Shown one piece after another: positions 52,859 to 64,000 of a DNA stretch of 64,000 nucleotides (positions are counted from its first letter, which is position 1; each line of letters starts with the position of its first letter). The position numbers and the translations under genes are program-made. The stretch spans positions 434,001 through 498,000 of the forward strand of contig CAWUHX010000082.1 in the NCBI GenBank assembly GCA_963922205.1, read 5' to 3'. The notes beneath the pieces are model-generated. The model was not told where the DNA came from. It worked only from the letters and a program-made list of their open reading frames with translations, and ran no database searches. The DNA comes from Romanomermis culicivorax (taxonomy: Eukaryota > Nematoda > Enoplea > Mermithida > Mermithidae).

Positions 52859-54052
52859 TACCTTTTCCAGCAACATGTTATTGTACACACTGACCACACA
52901 GCAGTTCAGGCAGTCTTACAAAAGGAAAACCCGTCCCCTCGCATTGCCCATTGGGGATTAGCCCTCAGCGGTATTCAACTCAACATTCAACCTAAGAAAG
53001 GCACTGCTAACCGCAATGCAGATGCAGTCTCTCGATTCCCCTCACATACAGCAAAGCAATCCTTAGACATTGAGCGACTCGAAACCCGCCCCGAAATATC
53101 AACAATCAATTCTGTTCTTGAGGCCGAAGCAACTGAACAAGAAGAGCAACAGAAAAATTTCACCCAACTCCAACGCACTGATCCAACTGTCAAAAGCATT
53201 TTAGCAAAAATCGCCCAAAAACACCCCCTTACCCTGATCAAATTCGCAGTGCATCAAAACATCCTCTTTCATATAGTCGACAAACAGGCAAAACAATACA
53301 TTCCCAAGTCACAAGTCCAGCATCTCATAACCTCACATCATGACAGCAAATTCACAGGTCATTTTGCTGCCCGAAAAACTTTACACTTGCTCAGACAAAA
53401 ATATTTTTGGCCCCAAATGAGCCCTGATATCAAACGTTACTGCAAAACTTGCCACCCATGCCAGACACAGAAAGCCCTCAGGCACAAAGTGCATGCAAAT
53501 CTGGTACCAATTCAGCCGACTGGCCCATTCGATAGAGTCAGTGTTGATTGCATGGGACCGTTACCCCTCACTGAAGACGGCAACCGATTTATTGTCGTTT
53601 TCATCGATTATTTCACAAAGTATGTAGAGGCATTCCCGACCCCTGACATCACTGCAGCCACTATTGCCAAGTTATTCGTAACCAAAATTGTTTGCCGTCA
53701 TGGGTCCCCAAAAATCATCCATTGTGATCGTGGCTCCGATTTTGTATCCGATCTCTTCTCACGGATAACTAGTTTATGCAATACTCAGAAAATTCATACC
53801 ACCCCATACCATCTCATTGCCAATGGGGAAGTTGAGCATTGCAACCAAACTTTAGCCACCCGTATCTGCATGTACATCAATTCAAATCGCACTGATTGGG
53901 ATACTTATCTACCCTATGCCGTTTTTTCGATCAACATACACAAAAATGATAGCACCTCGTATCCCCCATTTGAATTACTACACAGTAGGCAAGCAAATCT
54001 GCCATCAGACGCAGCTTTAAATTTTTCCCCATGTCCTACATGGTTGATTTAG
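52859..54052 (+). pseudogene. pol: LTR element RNase H end and integrase
   Basis: Open in one frame from the RNase H tail (VYTDHTAV-like IVHTDHTAVQAVL, with the Asp) through the integrase zinc domain (HHDSKFTGHFAA ... CKTCHPCQ) to the DDE core: VDCMGPLPL, HCDRGSDFVS and NGEVEHCNQTL supply D, D and E. Ends by frame change near 54030. Confidence 0.9.
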
Positions 54053-54473
54053 ACGATTACGCCCTTCATGTACAATCGCATTTTACAGCAGCACTCCCAA
54101 CCGTGCAGAAAAGTTTACAAAAAGCCCAAGACCACTATACCCGTCAGTATAACAAGCATGCTCAGAACATACATTACAAGGCAGGTGACCTTATTCTTTA
54201 CAAAAATCATTCGTGTAAACAAGGGCTGACTCCCAAATTGTAAAAAAATCATTCGTGTAAACAAGGGCTGACTCGTGTAAACAAGGGCTGACTCCCAAAG
54301 ACTCCAAAACGGGCCCTATACAGTTACAAATTTCATGTACCCCAACGTTACACTTAAACACCCCCATAAGAATATTACATTTACAGTGCATGTAAATGAG
54401 ACAACCCCTTTCTACCCTTGGAAAGCAACTATCGAATCTACCCCCACCCTTCCTCAACCTCGAAAGCCTTGAA
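54031..54473 (+). pseudogene. pol: LTR element integrase C-terminal domain (duplicated and broken)
   Basis: 54031-54243 encodes a basic helix and the KAGDLILYKN strand of the integrase C-terminal domain. A local repeat of AATCATTCGTGTAAACAAGG units (54205-54300) introduces stops. Beyond it NGPYTVTNFMYPNVTL and a short tail ending at TGA 54471-54473 continue the domain in another frame. Confidence 0.75.
54205..54300. repeat. Short tandem duplication in integrase tail
   Basis: Two and a half copies of a unit containing TCGTGTAAACAAGGGCTGAC, the likely cause of the loss of frame. Confidence 0.85.
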
Positions 54474-54490
54474 CGAGGACTTTCAACTCC

Positions 54491-54503
54491 GGAAGGAGGG
54501 AAA
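54491..54503 (+). other. Polypurine tract
   Basis: GGAAGGAGGGAAA abuts the 3' LTR and would prime plus-strand DNA synthesis. Confidence 0.9.
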
Positions 54504-55401
54504 TGTAACGTACCTGCTAAAGCAGTACTGTAAATATGTAGCATACTGTATGTGATAGACATTTATTAGATATTATTTTATTTTCGCATTTTATCGTCTC
54601 AAGGGTGTCTGGGATTCACACCCAAACATTCCTATAAAATTACGTGAAGTACTTTATTTTGATCCGTTCACACCCCGGTAGCCCAATTAAGATGCCCCAA
54701 TTAATTTGCACAAACGGCAGCTGTTCCCCTAGAACCCACACTAAACTACACATTCCACAGCTACTGTAATCCCCCGTAAAAATCGTAAACAACACCTGCA
54801 CACAGTAAAATATGTAGAAGCCCTGCCAGACAGTAGTCTCAAGTGTAACGGTAGCGGTGGCCCCACAAAACATGTGTATACAGAGAAACTGATACAGGAA
54901 GCATGCACAGAAGCACAAAGGTGTGGCTAAGCCCACTGTAGGAAGCAAGCAAAGCACAGAAAGCATACAGTACCAGGAAAGCGTTAGAAAGGCGTAACTA
55001 AGAAAAGCATAAAAAGCGTAGCAGGAAACGAGGATTGGCGGGAGAAGATGGACAGAAGCTCGACCTCCCGCAACGCCCAGGGAGTGGCCAAAAACGTCGT
55101 ATAAAAGAAGAAGCAAAGCGTGATTTTATTATTCTTGTGGTTTTACATTTTTTCGACTTCCCCACTCGCCCCATCCTTTTTATATATTTGCAAGCGGCCA
55201 ATTGTACGAAAGCAACTTAAACCGAGGCCCCCGTTCATATTATAAATCGAGACGCGTTTTGTATTGTCGACGTTCAAGCGACCGTCGATCATTCGTGTAT
55301 TTTCGTATTATCGTACCACCCGCGCCCGTCCCGTTATTCCGTCCCCGCTGTTTCGACCGTTGGTTGAAAGTAAAGTACCTCACACAAATCTGGTCGTTAC
55401 A
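54504..55401 (+). repeat. 3' LTR
   Basis: 898 bp, starts TGTAACGTACC, ends GTCGTTACA; TATAAAAG at 55100-55107. Lacks six bases near 54966 present in the 5' copy. Confidence 0.95.
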
Positions 55402-56345
55402 AATGTCTACACCCCCATACGAGAAAAAGAACAGTTCAAATTTTGGGATGAGATATACAGAAGTCTTAAAAACATAAATATTGAAGATTCCCCTGTAATA
55501 ATTGGAGGGGACCTGAATGTAGTGATGGACACCAAAAAAGACAAACTTGGAGGTAACATTTCATATAACAAAAAGATGTATGTGCATAAACTCAAAGAGC
55601 ACATGAATTCACTGCAAATATCAGATGCCTATAGATGGAAAAATCCAAATCAAAAAAGATATACCTGGAGTCAAATTAAACCACATCTGGTTAAATGTAG
55701 ACTAGATTATTTCCTAATTTCAGATGCATTAATCAATGAAACTGTCACATGTGATATAATTCCAGGACTTCAGTCAGATCATAGTGCTATTTTTATAAAT
55801 ATCATTGGTAAGCTATACAAAAAAGCTGGACCAGGATATTGGCATTTCAATAATTCCTTACTTGAAGACGAAAACTTTAACTCAATCATTATGAGAATTA
55901 TAGAAGAAACAAATATAGAGTGTAAAGAGCAAAACTTAGATCCTTCAGCAGCATGGGAATACTTAAAGTATAAAATACGATGGAATACAATGAAGTACTC
56001 AAAAGAGAGAGCAAAATCGAGGAGAAACCATGAGGCAGAACTTAGATTGAAACTCGAAACATTTGAAACCACATCGGAAAATTCAGTTGATAAGTATGAT
56101 GAGTATCTACAGATCAAGGACAAACTCCAAAAAGAGATGGGGGAAAAAGCAAAATTTATGATTGAAAGAGCAAAAACAAGATGGTATTTGTATGGAGAGA
56201 AACCTAACAAATATTTTCTGAACATGGAGAAAAGAAATTATAGCAAGAAAACAATTGTTAAACTTAAATCTGATGAAGGCATTGAACTGGATAGATCAGA
56301 AGATATACTCAAAGAAACTTTAACTATTTCAGCAAGATATATAAG
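55402..56345 (+). pseudogene. LINE ORF2 endonuclease, 3' part, and linker to RT
   Basis: Resumes right after the 3' LTR in the frame that would follow 46058 once one target copy and the LTR element are discounted: VYTPIREKEQFKFW, IIGGDLNVVMD (GDLN), RRLDYFLIS-like CRLDYFLISDAL and GLQSDHSAIFIN (catalytic SDH). A long Lys/Glu-rich linker follows. The frame shifts at about 56336-56344. Confidence 0.9.
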
Positions 56346-58862
56346 GGAAAAGACCTGCCATCAAATCTATCCAACCTTCTAGATGATGAAGATATAAAAG
56401 CATTGCCAAAACTATCAGAAGAACAAAAAAGTGAATTGGAAAAAGAGCTAACTTTGGAAGAATATAAGAAAGCTTTGAACAGCATGAAAAGCAATAAGTC
56501 ATCTGGAGATGATGGCCTCACAGTCGGGTTTTATAAAAAATATTGGGATATTTTAGCAAACCAGTTGAAGGAGTGCTATGAATTTTTGTTCCATAATGAT
56601 CAACTTACTGGATCTCAAAGAAGAAGTATGATAACTTTAATTCCTAAACCAAAAAAAGATTTGGAGAACTTGGCAAATTGGCGACCTATATCACTAATGA
56701 ATGTGGACTATAAAATATTGGCCAAAACCTTAGCAGAAGGATTAAAAAAGAATTTAAAACACATTATACATGAAGATCAGAAAGGCTTTGTACCATGTAG
56801 ATATATTGGTGAGAATATAAGGTATTTGCTAGACTTAATCGAATACTATGAGGACAGAGATGATAGTGGATATCTAATATCACTAGATATAGAAAAAGCC
56901 TTTGACTCCTTAAATAGACAATTTATGCTTAACACACTAGAAGCTTTTAACTTAGGAAAAAAATATATAACATGGATGAAAGCTTTGTATGAAAATTCAC
57001 AAGCTGTAGTTATAAATGCTGGTTTGACAACTAAACGCTTTGAACTACGTTGTGGTATCAGGCAAGGGTGCCCAATATCGCCTTATCTTTTTATCTGTGC
57101 CATGGAAATTATGGCGCATATGCTAAGAAACTCCTTGAGATTTTCAGGACTCCTAGTAAATGATCAAGTACATAAAGTTTGCATGTATGCTGATGATACT
57201 ACAATATTAGCAAGAAACAAAGAAGATTATAGTGAAGCACTAAAATTAATTCAAAAATTCACATCCCACTCTGGTTTGAAAATCAATGTAAATAAAATAC
57301 AAGTATTAGGAATAGGGAAAAATAAAACAAAAAAAGGTAAATTGAATGACAGTGAAATAGTAAATAGTGTGAAAATACTAGGCATCACATTCTCATATAA
57401 TAAAGAAGAAAGGTACAAGGAAAACTTTCATGATAAGTTTGAGAAATGCAAGGAACAGTGTAAATTGTGGCAATCAAGACACCTGACCATCTATGGGAAT
57501 ATTGCAGTATGGAACTACATAATTATTCCAAAAATTTTGTACAGTCTGACAAACTTGCCTGTTGACAAAAAAACTATCACTAAACTAAAAACCCTATTAA
57601 AGAATTTTCTGTGGAATGGACATAAACCAAAAATAAAACATGGTGTCCTAATACAAGATTATGATAAAGGTGGAATAAAGGCCCCAGATATTGAAATTGT
57701 GATACAACAGATGAAAGCGAAATGGCTATTAAGATTGCTAGAACCTGGAAAATGGAACAACTCGGCCCTTCAACCCCTAGATAAAATAGGTGGACTAGGA
57801 AATTTATTAGACGATAATTTCTCCCTAAAAACACTAGGTTTACACATAAAGTCCTTCTATGGAGAGATTTTGCAGTTAATAGCATTAATGCCTACAACTA
57901 ATATTAATATTACAACTCCGATGGATGTAATTGCACAAAGAATAAATAATAATAGATTTATCTTAAGTAACAAAACATCCATATATTTAGACAACCTCAG
58001 AGAAACAAAATTCAATTATCTCCTCAACTGGTTCAAGGAGGACTGGAATTTTAAAAGTTGGAAAGATTTAAAAGGGGAACTATGTAACATAAAATGGTTT
58101 GACTATGCAAGAATAATCCATTCCATTCCTAGATCCTGGAAAGCTATAATTAAAGAATCTGATCTGCTAAAAAGGGAGATTAATTTCGAACCAGTCATTT
58201 TTGATAAAAAAAAAACAGATAAAAAATCTAAAAAAATATCTGATAAAACAGAAAGAATGTATACCAACAGGACAAAAAAATGGAAAGCAAAACTAGGATT
58301 AAATGACGAGGACTTCACTAAATCATGGAAAACGCTATACAAATTAGGTATCAATAACAAGAGTAAGGAAATACAATATAAAGTTCTACATAATATCATA
58401 ATCACCCCACACTTATTAGTGAAATATAGAATTAAAGAATCCAGTGGTTGCTTTCAGTGTAATGGAGACGATGATATTTCACATACATTTCTGGAATGTC
58501 AACAAGTTAAATCTCTGTGGAAAGAGTTGGAACATATAATGAATAAAAATGGTGATAAAAATATGAAGTTTACTCATAAAGAAATAATATTTGGATATGA
58601 ACTAGAGGTAAAAACAGAACATAATAAAATAATTAATATTATAATCATTTTATCAAAAACCTTCATTTATAGGAAAAGAAGAGCAGAGGAAGACCTCAAT
58701 CTAACAGCCTTTTTGAATTTTGCAATGAGTGAAGCTAACACAATGAAATGTAACAAAGAAATGGAAAATGTGTTAAAAAGAAACAAAACCTTCATTTTTA
58801 AGAAATGGAATAACTTCAAATCAATAGGCACCTTCTCAAAAATACAAAAAAACTTGACATAA
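56346..58862 (+). pseudogene. LINE ORF2 reverse transcriptase and C-terminal region
   Basis: About 835 codons in one frame. RT motifs: SSGDDGLTVGFYKKYW, LITLIPKPKKD-type MITLIPKPKKD, NWRPISLMNVDYKILAK, QKGFVPCRYIGENI, LISLDIEKAFDSLNR, LRCGIRQGCPISPYLF and the catalytic CMYADDTTIL. The C-terminal CFQC(x)8HTFLEC is the Cys/His motif of L1-type elements. The stop at 58860-58862 is 70 bp before AATAAA. Confidence 0.93.
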
Positions 58863-58945
58863 AATTCCTCAAAAAATAAGAAAATTACATTATATTTCTG
58901 TTTTTGTATGTTTTTTCTGTTTGTACTTTCTCAATAAAAAAAAAA
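58863..58945 (+). terminator. LINE 3' UTR with AATAAA and A-tail
   Basis: 83 bp after ORF2; AATAAA at 58933 merges with the A-run, typical of L1-type retrotransposition from a polyadenylated RNA. Confidence 0.8.
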
Positions 58946-59139
58946 ATTATTCCTTTGACCATAGGTGTAATCCAATTGCATCGTAAATACATAACATATA
59001 GAGGTTTCTTTCATGACTAGAATAGACGTCATAAGATTGAAGAGAAAGTTTATTGGCAGTCTAAATAACAGGCATATGTAGCCCCAGATCCGGTCCTTGA
59101 AGATTTATCCGCAACCAGAAGCCCCAACCCAATCACCCA

Positions 59140-59660
59140 TGGCAATATGCGTAAGGCGGCTTTGGGGGGTCTAGGTCCCAGCAGATTACCCCCCCCCCGG
59201 CATCGATCAAGATGGTGATAAAAGAAAATGAGAGAAAAGACGTCATAAAAATGAAAATAATGCTGTGTAGTTTAACGATTTTTCCAGACAAAACATACGG
59301 TGTTGACCAATTTTCACCATTTGGCCGATATATATAGATGGAAAAACATGCTGCATCAAGAAAAAATTCTATCCCATCTCCCGTCCTGGCTGATCCCCAT
59401 GCACGGCAAGAATGATCCAGGAGGAGGGTCCTCAAACTTTTCATCGAAGCAGCTGGGGTGGGTGAGCAAGAAAACAAAAAATAAAGCTCCGCAAGCATAT
59501 TTTTATACAAAATACCCTTAAAAATCATCAAAGGAACTGTATTCGAAAAAGTTCAGTGAGGAGAGTTTGACGATTTTTTCAGGCCATGGAGGGGCATCCA
59601 AAGTCTCAGGTACATAGTAAGCTTTCCTTCCTCTGACCCTTCTCATGTGCATGTATGCCC
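59140..59660 (+). mobile_element. Two adjacent MITE-like repeats
   Basis: 59140-59398 resembles the 4476-4673 MITE (CCCAGCAGATTA, GTCCTGGCTGA) with extra sequence in the middle. 59399-59660 starts CATGCACGGCAAGAATGATC and matches 43062-43277 inverted, ending near GTGCATGTATG. Confidence 0.55.
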
Positions 59661-59934
59661 CTAACGCCTGTATTGCCATGCCGTGCACGAGTGGACGGGT
59701 ACCTAATCGGAATGTGGAAACAAACCTGCCTGCCAGAAGATGTGCTATCATAGATGCAGCGGACGACGTTTCGACATAATTTTTTTTCCATGTGGGACTT
59801 TGAACGCCATGGATGTTCAAGCAGAACACAACCTATACTGTTTTTTCGCAAAATAATTGTAAATCGAAAACATCACACAATTACACAAATTATAGTGGCA
59901 ATCATTCCGTAAGGATTGCGGATCCATTGTCGCT

Positions 59935-60035
59935 TTAGAAATTTTCGTGATCTCTTTTAGCTGCATCGATCATTCCGTTCAACAGGACTTGCCATTCAAT
60001 GTGACTCTTCGTACCTTCGTCAAGCGAATCGACAT
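59935..60035 (-). CDS. Unrecognised gene, last exon
   Basis: 101 bp; acceptor GATTCTTAG, joined in phase to the exon above; stop TAA at 59935-59937. Confidence 0.7.
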
Positions 60036-63000
60036 CTAAGAATCACACGAAAACGTTTTTACATTTTAGATGCTCAAGTTAAGTGGATGTAAAGAAATAT
60101 TTTTTTATTGAAACCTTGTTCCACAAATTCTTTTCTTTATGCCACTTAAGTTAAAAAACTAGTTCAAAATAAGAATAAACCGCTCTATATGTGCTCATGA
60201 TCAGCTTTACTCGTCGCAAATGTTCTGCTGCATGGGATTTGAAAGTTTAGCATAATTCCTCCAACAGTTTTAGTAAACGTCCTGCCCATGTCTCATTTTT
60301 GATATGTATCAGCCTACCTACTGGATCCATGAGGACTTCACAAAAATTTTTGGTTGTATAGACGACTGTTTCTAGGTCAAAAGCTATTTTCAAAAATTTA
60401 GTTTCGATGTTTGTTCAACTTGACCTGAAAGCTTAAAAATCATTCAAGTAATATTATTTTTGGAGGAATTAACCGAAAATTTAAGTTTTATATCTTTTTT
60501 CTAGCATGCAAAAGCAACACGCGGTTTCATCTTACCGACTAAAACGCCAAAAAATTGATGACCGTAATCCAACATTCCAAGACGACCCAATTTCAGGGAA
60601 AAAGTAGATAGAGATTTTCGAAAATTCGTTAGATTAAATATTTAAGTACTGGGTTCCAAAACATTAATAAGTTTTTATCAAATGCTTGTGAATTACAAAA
60701 ATGGAAAGGAATAGTACTTTCTCCGAAAGCTTCTACGTATATCAGATTTTGTTGCCCACAAATCGACAAACTTACTTGGATTTATATTCGCAACTAAATA
60801 CAGCTCATATGACTCTAGCAGTTTTTTATCAGAAAATTAAAAAACGGCGGAACAGTTACTTGCTGCATGGTTTCGAAAGGCTGATCAGTAAATTGTAGTC
60901 ACTATCAACAAAATTACTCATATCTTACCAATTTCTGACGTACGAATAAGAGATGTCGCTTTATCGGTTATAATTTTGGGCAAATCGAAACGACGTCCGA
61001 AATGAAATTGATTCGTCAAAACGTTGCACAAAACCTTTTTCGCGCCGGGCCCATTGTCATCCAAGAATTTATCCCATTCTTGAGCAGAAACTTCCGAATA
61101 ATCTTCTCGTCCACCGCTCATCATACTGATTAATGAATCTTAAAATACAAAGTTCGCTTCCGAATGCTCAAATAGCCTGTTCTTGCAAAATTTCTGGTCT
61201 TTATTGTTGGAACTTACAGAATATTTGTCAACTGTTTCCCTTAGCGTAACATATATTTGGAGAACTCAAAACTGCACTGTTTTCACACGAAGTTTATGTC
61301 TTTCACACACAGTAGCATACCTGATATTTTGAATCGGTATCTCATGGTCAAACTGATAACTTCCTTTTTAATGACGTTTTCCATTTTATTCAATGACATG
61401 TACAATTTTTCTATGTACATGGTGTTGCGACACAATAAGCGTATTGTATCCTAAAGGAGTTAAAGAGCTTGTATTTATTCCGTACCATAAAACACAGGGA
61501 ATTTGATTCTGTAACTACAGGAAAATTTTAAAAGTGAAAAAATAGCTTTTCCCTAAAAATCTAATCTTAAAATGGGGACTTTTAGTTCAAATGTTAGCTT
61601 CGCTTTGTATCTTGATCCTCAAATGTAAACACATCTCATGACTGTTTTACCCAAGACATTGTTATATTACGAGTACGTACATCTGAATCACATATAAGAA
61701 TCATGGAAGCTGAGCTTTAATAACTTTTTAATACACTTATTTACTTTTTTATGTTATTTTCGGCTGAAGTATATGTCGCATAGGACCCAAAATTTGTTAG
61801 CATCCTCAACTACTTTTAACAATTTTTTCAAGAAAAGTTTCTATCGTAAAAGCTTTGTGTAGACGATTTTATAAAAAATCAACCTATAGATTAATGTCCC
61901 AATTATGCATAGGTGCTACAGGACCTGAATTAAACTTACCTTGAAAACAGTATAATTGCACTAGAAAAAAAACCAGATCCTATAGCTATGTTGAACTAAA
62001 GATCATGATGTGCTTCAGTTTCTCGAATATCATATTATGCACTTTTTTTGTTAAATCTTTTGGGCACGATTTTTAAGCATCAATCGTTTACAAAACCAAC
62101 TGGGAAAATTTTCGTTAAAAAATCGTTGGAAATTCTTCTACACTTGCTATACTTGCCTCAATTTCGATACTATTCCCCATAGAGCTCGGTCAGGCATTTT
62201 TTAGTCATTTTAGGGCATGGACCCCTAAGAATTTAGAAATGGCTCCTAAAATTTTAGGTCTAGGAGCCATTTTGAATCTTAAAATTTTGATTTGTGTATT
62301 ATACTTCAGTAAATAATAGTTATTTTCATTCAGATTTAAAGTTAGTACCTATTCTGCGGGCTCTAAAATCACGAAACACCAAAAAATTTTCGGCACTTTG
62401 CGTCGGATTTCATTCTATAATTCTTCGGACAAGTCTGTCCACTGTTTTTTTACAAATCAGACTTTTTAGAGAAAGAATTTTGAAAAGCCGAAAAAATGTG
62501 GAAGGTTTGACATGGAAAAAATAAATTTTGGTGCATTTCAAAGGTCAAAATTTCAACTTTTCCAAAATTTTTGTAACTAAAATTTTAAACATTCTTGAGC
62601 ACTACGGAAGTGATTTTCAGAAATTTCAAGTTAAATTTTAATTTTTTCAATGAAATGAAAGTATGACTACATTTTTTATTTGGAAAATGATGAAGACATG
62701 TTCTTAAATAGAAAATTTAAACCACGTGTTTATTGGATAATCCTTAGATTGATTTTCCATAAGTTTAGAATATTAGAATCTTTCGACGCTGCACGCGAGA
62801 AGGATAGGAAACAACAGATGAATAAGAACGGCAACTGCATTTTTCAATACTCATGTTCCAGAAAGACATGAGCTCAAGTGCTATTTTGGAAGGAGGATCG
62901 TGCAAAAATACACGAAATATCGCGTTTTTTGCGAGAAATTTTTTTAAAGAGAGATTTTTTGGCCGATAATTACACATGTCTAAAGAGATCCTGTACATAC

Positions 63001-63627
63001 AAAAAAAAACAGTGGTTAGAAACAAAATTTGAAACAGTCTTCTATTTGAACATTTATCAACTGATTAAATATTCATACAGTTTAATTACATTCCGCAGTA
63101 TGTTACAAGCCTGTTTTTTGATATTCTTCGATCTTCGAAATTTCTGGCTCCCAAAATTTCAATTTGGCTCCTAAAAATTTAGGCTTAGAGGCTATTTGCC
63201 TGATGATTTTCGAACCAAAAAAACCTGAGGTCAGCACATGCACATTTCGTGTCCGAGAGTAATTCCGAAAATTCGTGGCAGTATATAAAGAAGCTTTTTT
63301 CGTGTTATCATCAAAAAATTATGAAGTTAATATAAATTTCCTAATTTCACTAAAGAGCAGACAAAACCTGAGCGATCAAGGACTTGATTAATGTGATTAA
63401 TGGCATATCGTCAATCAGGCAAATACAGCCGGATTTCACTGATCGGGTAAGGAATTATTGTAGTTCAGCACATACGAATAGGATTCTTGCCTTGCGCCGA
63501 TTTTGTTTAATCATTTGCATAGCTTGGTACTGATTTCGCTGAATTTTTTCCAAATTTACTAGATACACTTGTTCGCCATATAAAATTTGTCGAGAAATTC
63601 TCAAATAGTGGACCAATTGACCGCGAT
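59935..63627 (-). CDS. Unrecognised conserved-looking gene, 3' exons (partial)
   Basis: Three minus-strand exons. 63627-63476 (RGQLVHYLRISRQILYGEQV ... NLEKIQRNQYQAMQ), 61138-60929 (SLISMMSGGREDYSEVSAQE ... FHFGRRFDLPKIITDK) and 60035-59935 (VDSLDEGTKSHIEWQVLLNG, then MIDAAKRDHENF and TAA). The last two join in phase with GT-AG ends. The first does not join the second in phase, so at least one exon between is missing or its donor (GTATGT at 63475, or GC at 63490) is misjudged. Composition (amphipathic, Glu/Lys/Asp-rich) is that of a soluble cytoplasmic or nuclear protein. I do not recognise the family. It continues beyond the right edge. Confidence 0.65.
60929..61138 (-). CDS. Unrecognised gene, penultimate exon
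   Basis: 210 bp; acceptor TTTTAAG, donor ATTG/GTAAGA. Encodes WDKFLDDNGPGAKKVLCNVL and LTNQFHFGRRFDLPK. An ATG ATG pair at 61124 could be misread as a start, but the frame is open back to the acceptor. Confidence 0.7.
61139..63475. other. Intron(s) of the unrecognised gene with a foldback repeat
   Basis: About 62190-63205 has inverted ends (TCAGGCATTTTTTAG...GGCTCCTAAAATTTT and its diverged complement near 63135-63205), suggesting a foldback element. Inside, 62380-62600 resembles the TTTCCACA/GGCGC repeat family of 27.3, 30.8 and 31.5 kb. No further exon recognised. Confidence 0.5.
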
Positions 63628-64000
63628 CTGAAATGAAAAAAAAAAGAAATTTTATTATTTATGACGCGGATTGATATAAAAGCCTTTAGTCTACTCAGAT
63701 TTCAAAAATTAGAAAAGTAGTTTACCAAAGACATACGTCGAAATGAGACACATGGAAACTCATAATCAGCCACTATGAATTACAATATTAAAAATAATTA
63801 ATTTTGACAGTAGGGGAGATCTACAGTCTGAAGCCAAGCAGATTCTTGCCAAGCCTACAGAACATTTAAGTCTATGTTTTTGGGTACCTATATCTCAACG
63901 AGCTCCATCGATCGGGGCCCAGTTTGTTGTCTTTTGGCACAAAAATTCCGCTAATTTGTAAGAAGTCAATGTGCGAACTCCAAAATTGTAAAAATTGTGT

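Larger units (their letters stand above)
46059..55401 (+). mobile_element. Ty3/Gypsy-type LTR retrotransposon with envelope-like region (decayed)
   Basis: 9343 bp, TGTAAC...GTTACA termini, 904- and 898-bp LTRs, and a 4-bp target duplication AATG. Order: 5' LTR, PBS, gag with four zinc knuckles, envelope-like glycoprotein, protease, RT, RNase H, integrase, PPT, 3' LTR. RT-RNaseH-integrase order is that of Ty3/Gypsy (Metaviridae). The unusual point is the envelope-like region before the protease. The copy is broken by a TAA at 49858, two frame changes at 51600-51690, a TAA at 52308, frame changes near 52855 and 54030, and a duplication at 54205-54300. Confidence 0.92.
44392..58945 (+). mobile_element. 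L1/Tx1-like LINE, near full length, split by an LTR element
   Basis: Bounded by a perfect 15-bp target duplication ATTATTCCTTTGACC (44377-44391 and 58946-58960). Without the nested insertion it is about 5.2 kb: 5' leader, ORF1 (coiled coil and RNA-binding part), ORF2 (apurinic-type endonuclease, reverse transcriptase, C-terminal Cys/His motif), then AATAAA running into an A-tail at 58933-58945. Long target duplication, poly(A) end and ORF2 layout without RNase H fit the L1/Tx1 group. ORF2 has one in-frame stop and one frameshift besides the insertion. Confidence 0.9.

Noticed and set aside
54031-54243. Separate small gene in the integrase region
   Set aside because: It is the integrase C-terminal domain after a frame change, not an independent gene.
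55264-55401. Open frame start inside the 3' LTR fused to the LINE endonuclease
   Set aside because: The first 46 codons are LTR sequence read through by chance into the LINE; the LINE part begins at 55402.

Overview
The window is a piece of an invertebrate nuclear genome. It is AT-rich and intron-rich, introns follow GT-AG, one 100-N assembly gap is present, and transposable elements fill most of the space between exons. A nematode is the best guess, with moderate confidence. The perlecan gene has the short UNC-52-like order (one Ig, three LDL-receptor class A repeats, one split Ig, laminin EGF and laminin IV), and degenerate TTAGGC/GCCTAA telomere-like motifs are scattered through the sequence. 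No RNA gene, CRISPR array or prokaryotic operon was found.

Host genes. (1) 323-15048, minus strand: twelve exons of the N-terminal half of perlecan (unc-52/HSPG2 family), running off the left edge. (2) 19629-26926, minus strand: fourteen exons of an ABC-F ATPase of the ABCF1 (ABC50) type, two nucleotide-binding domains, ending just before the second Walker B; the missing 3' end probably lies in or near the N gap at 18063-18162. (3) 38513-41870, plus strand: a complete nine-exon ethanolamine/choline kinase gene (347 aa). (4) 59935-63627, minus strand: the last exons of a gene I do not recognise. Exon phases agree across every junction claimed in genes 1 to 3.

Mobile DNA. A decayed Mutator-like (MULE) transposon with 345-bp terminal inverted repeats and a SWIM zinc finger occupies 31829-35017. 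A CR1/Jockey-type LINE lies at about 35643-38040 (minus), interrupted by an insertion with a tRNA-like SINE. A nearly full-length L1/Tx1-like LINE spans 44392-58945 with a perfect 15-bp target duplication; its endonuclease domain is split by a 9.3-kb Ty3/Gypsy-type LTR retrotransposon (46059-55401) with a 4-bp target duplication. At least two families of short TIR elements (MITEs), foldbacks, minisatellites and diverged direct repeats fill the introns and spacers.

The most unusual object is the LTR element. An envelope-like membrane glycoprotein region (signal peptide, Cys-rich ectodomain, transmembrane segment) sits between the gag zinc knuckles and the protease, in the same frame as both, instead of downstream of integrase. 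The copy is broken by stops, frame changes and a local duplication, and its LTRs differ by about 3% by eye count.
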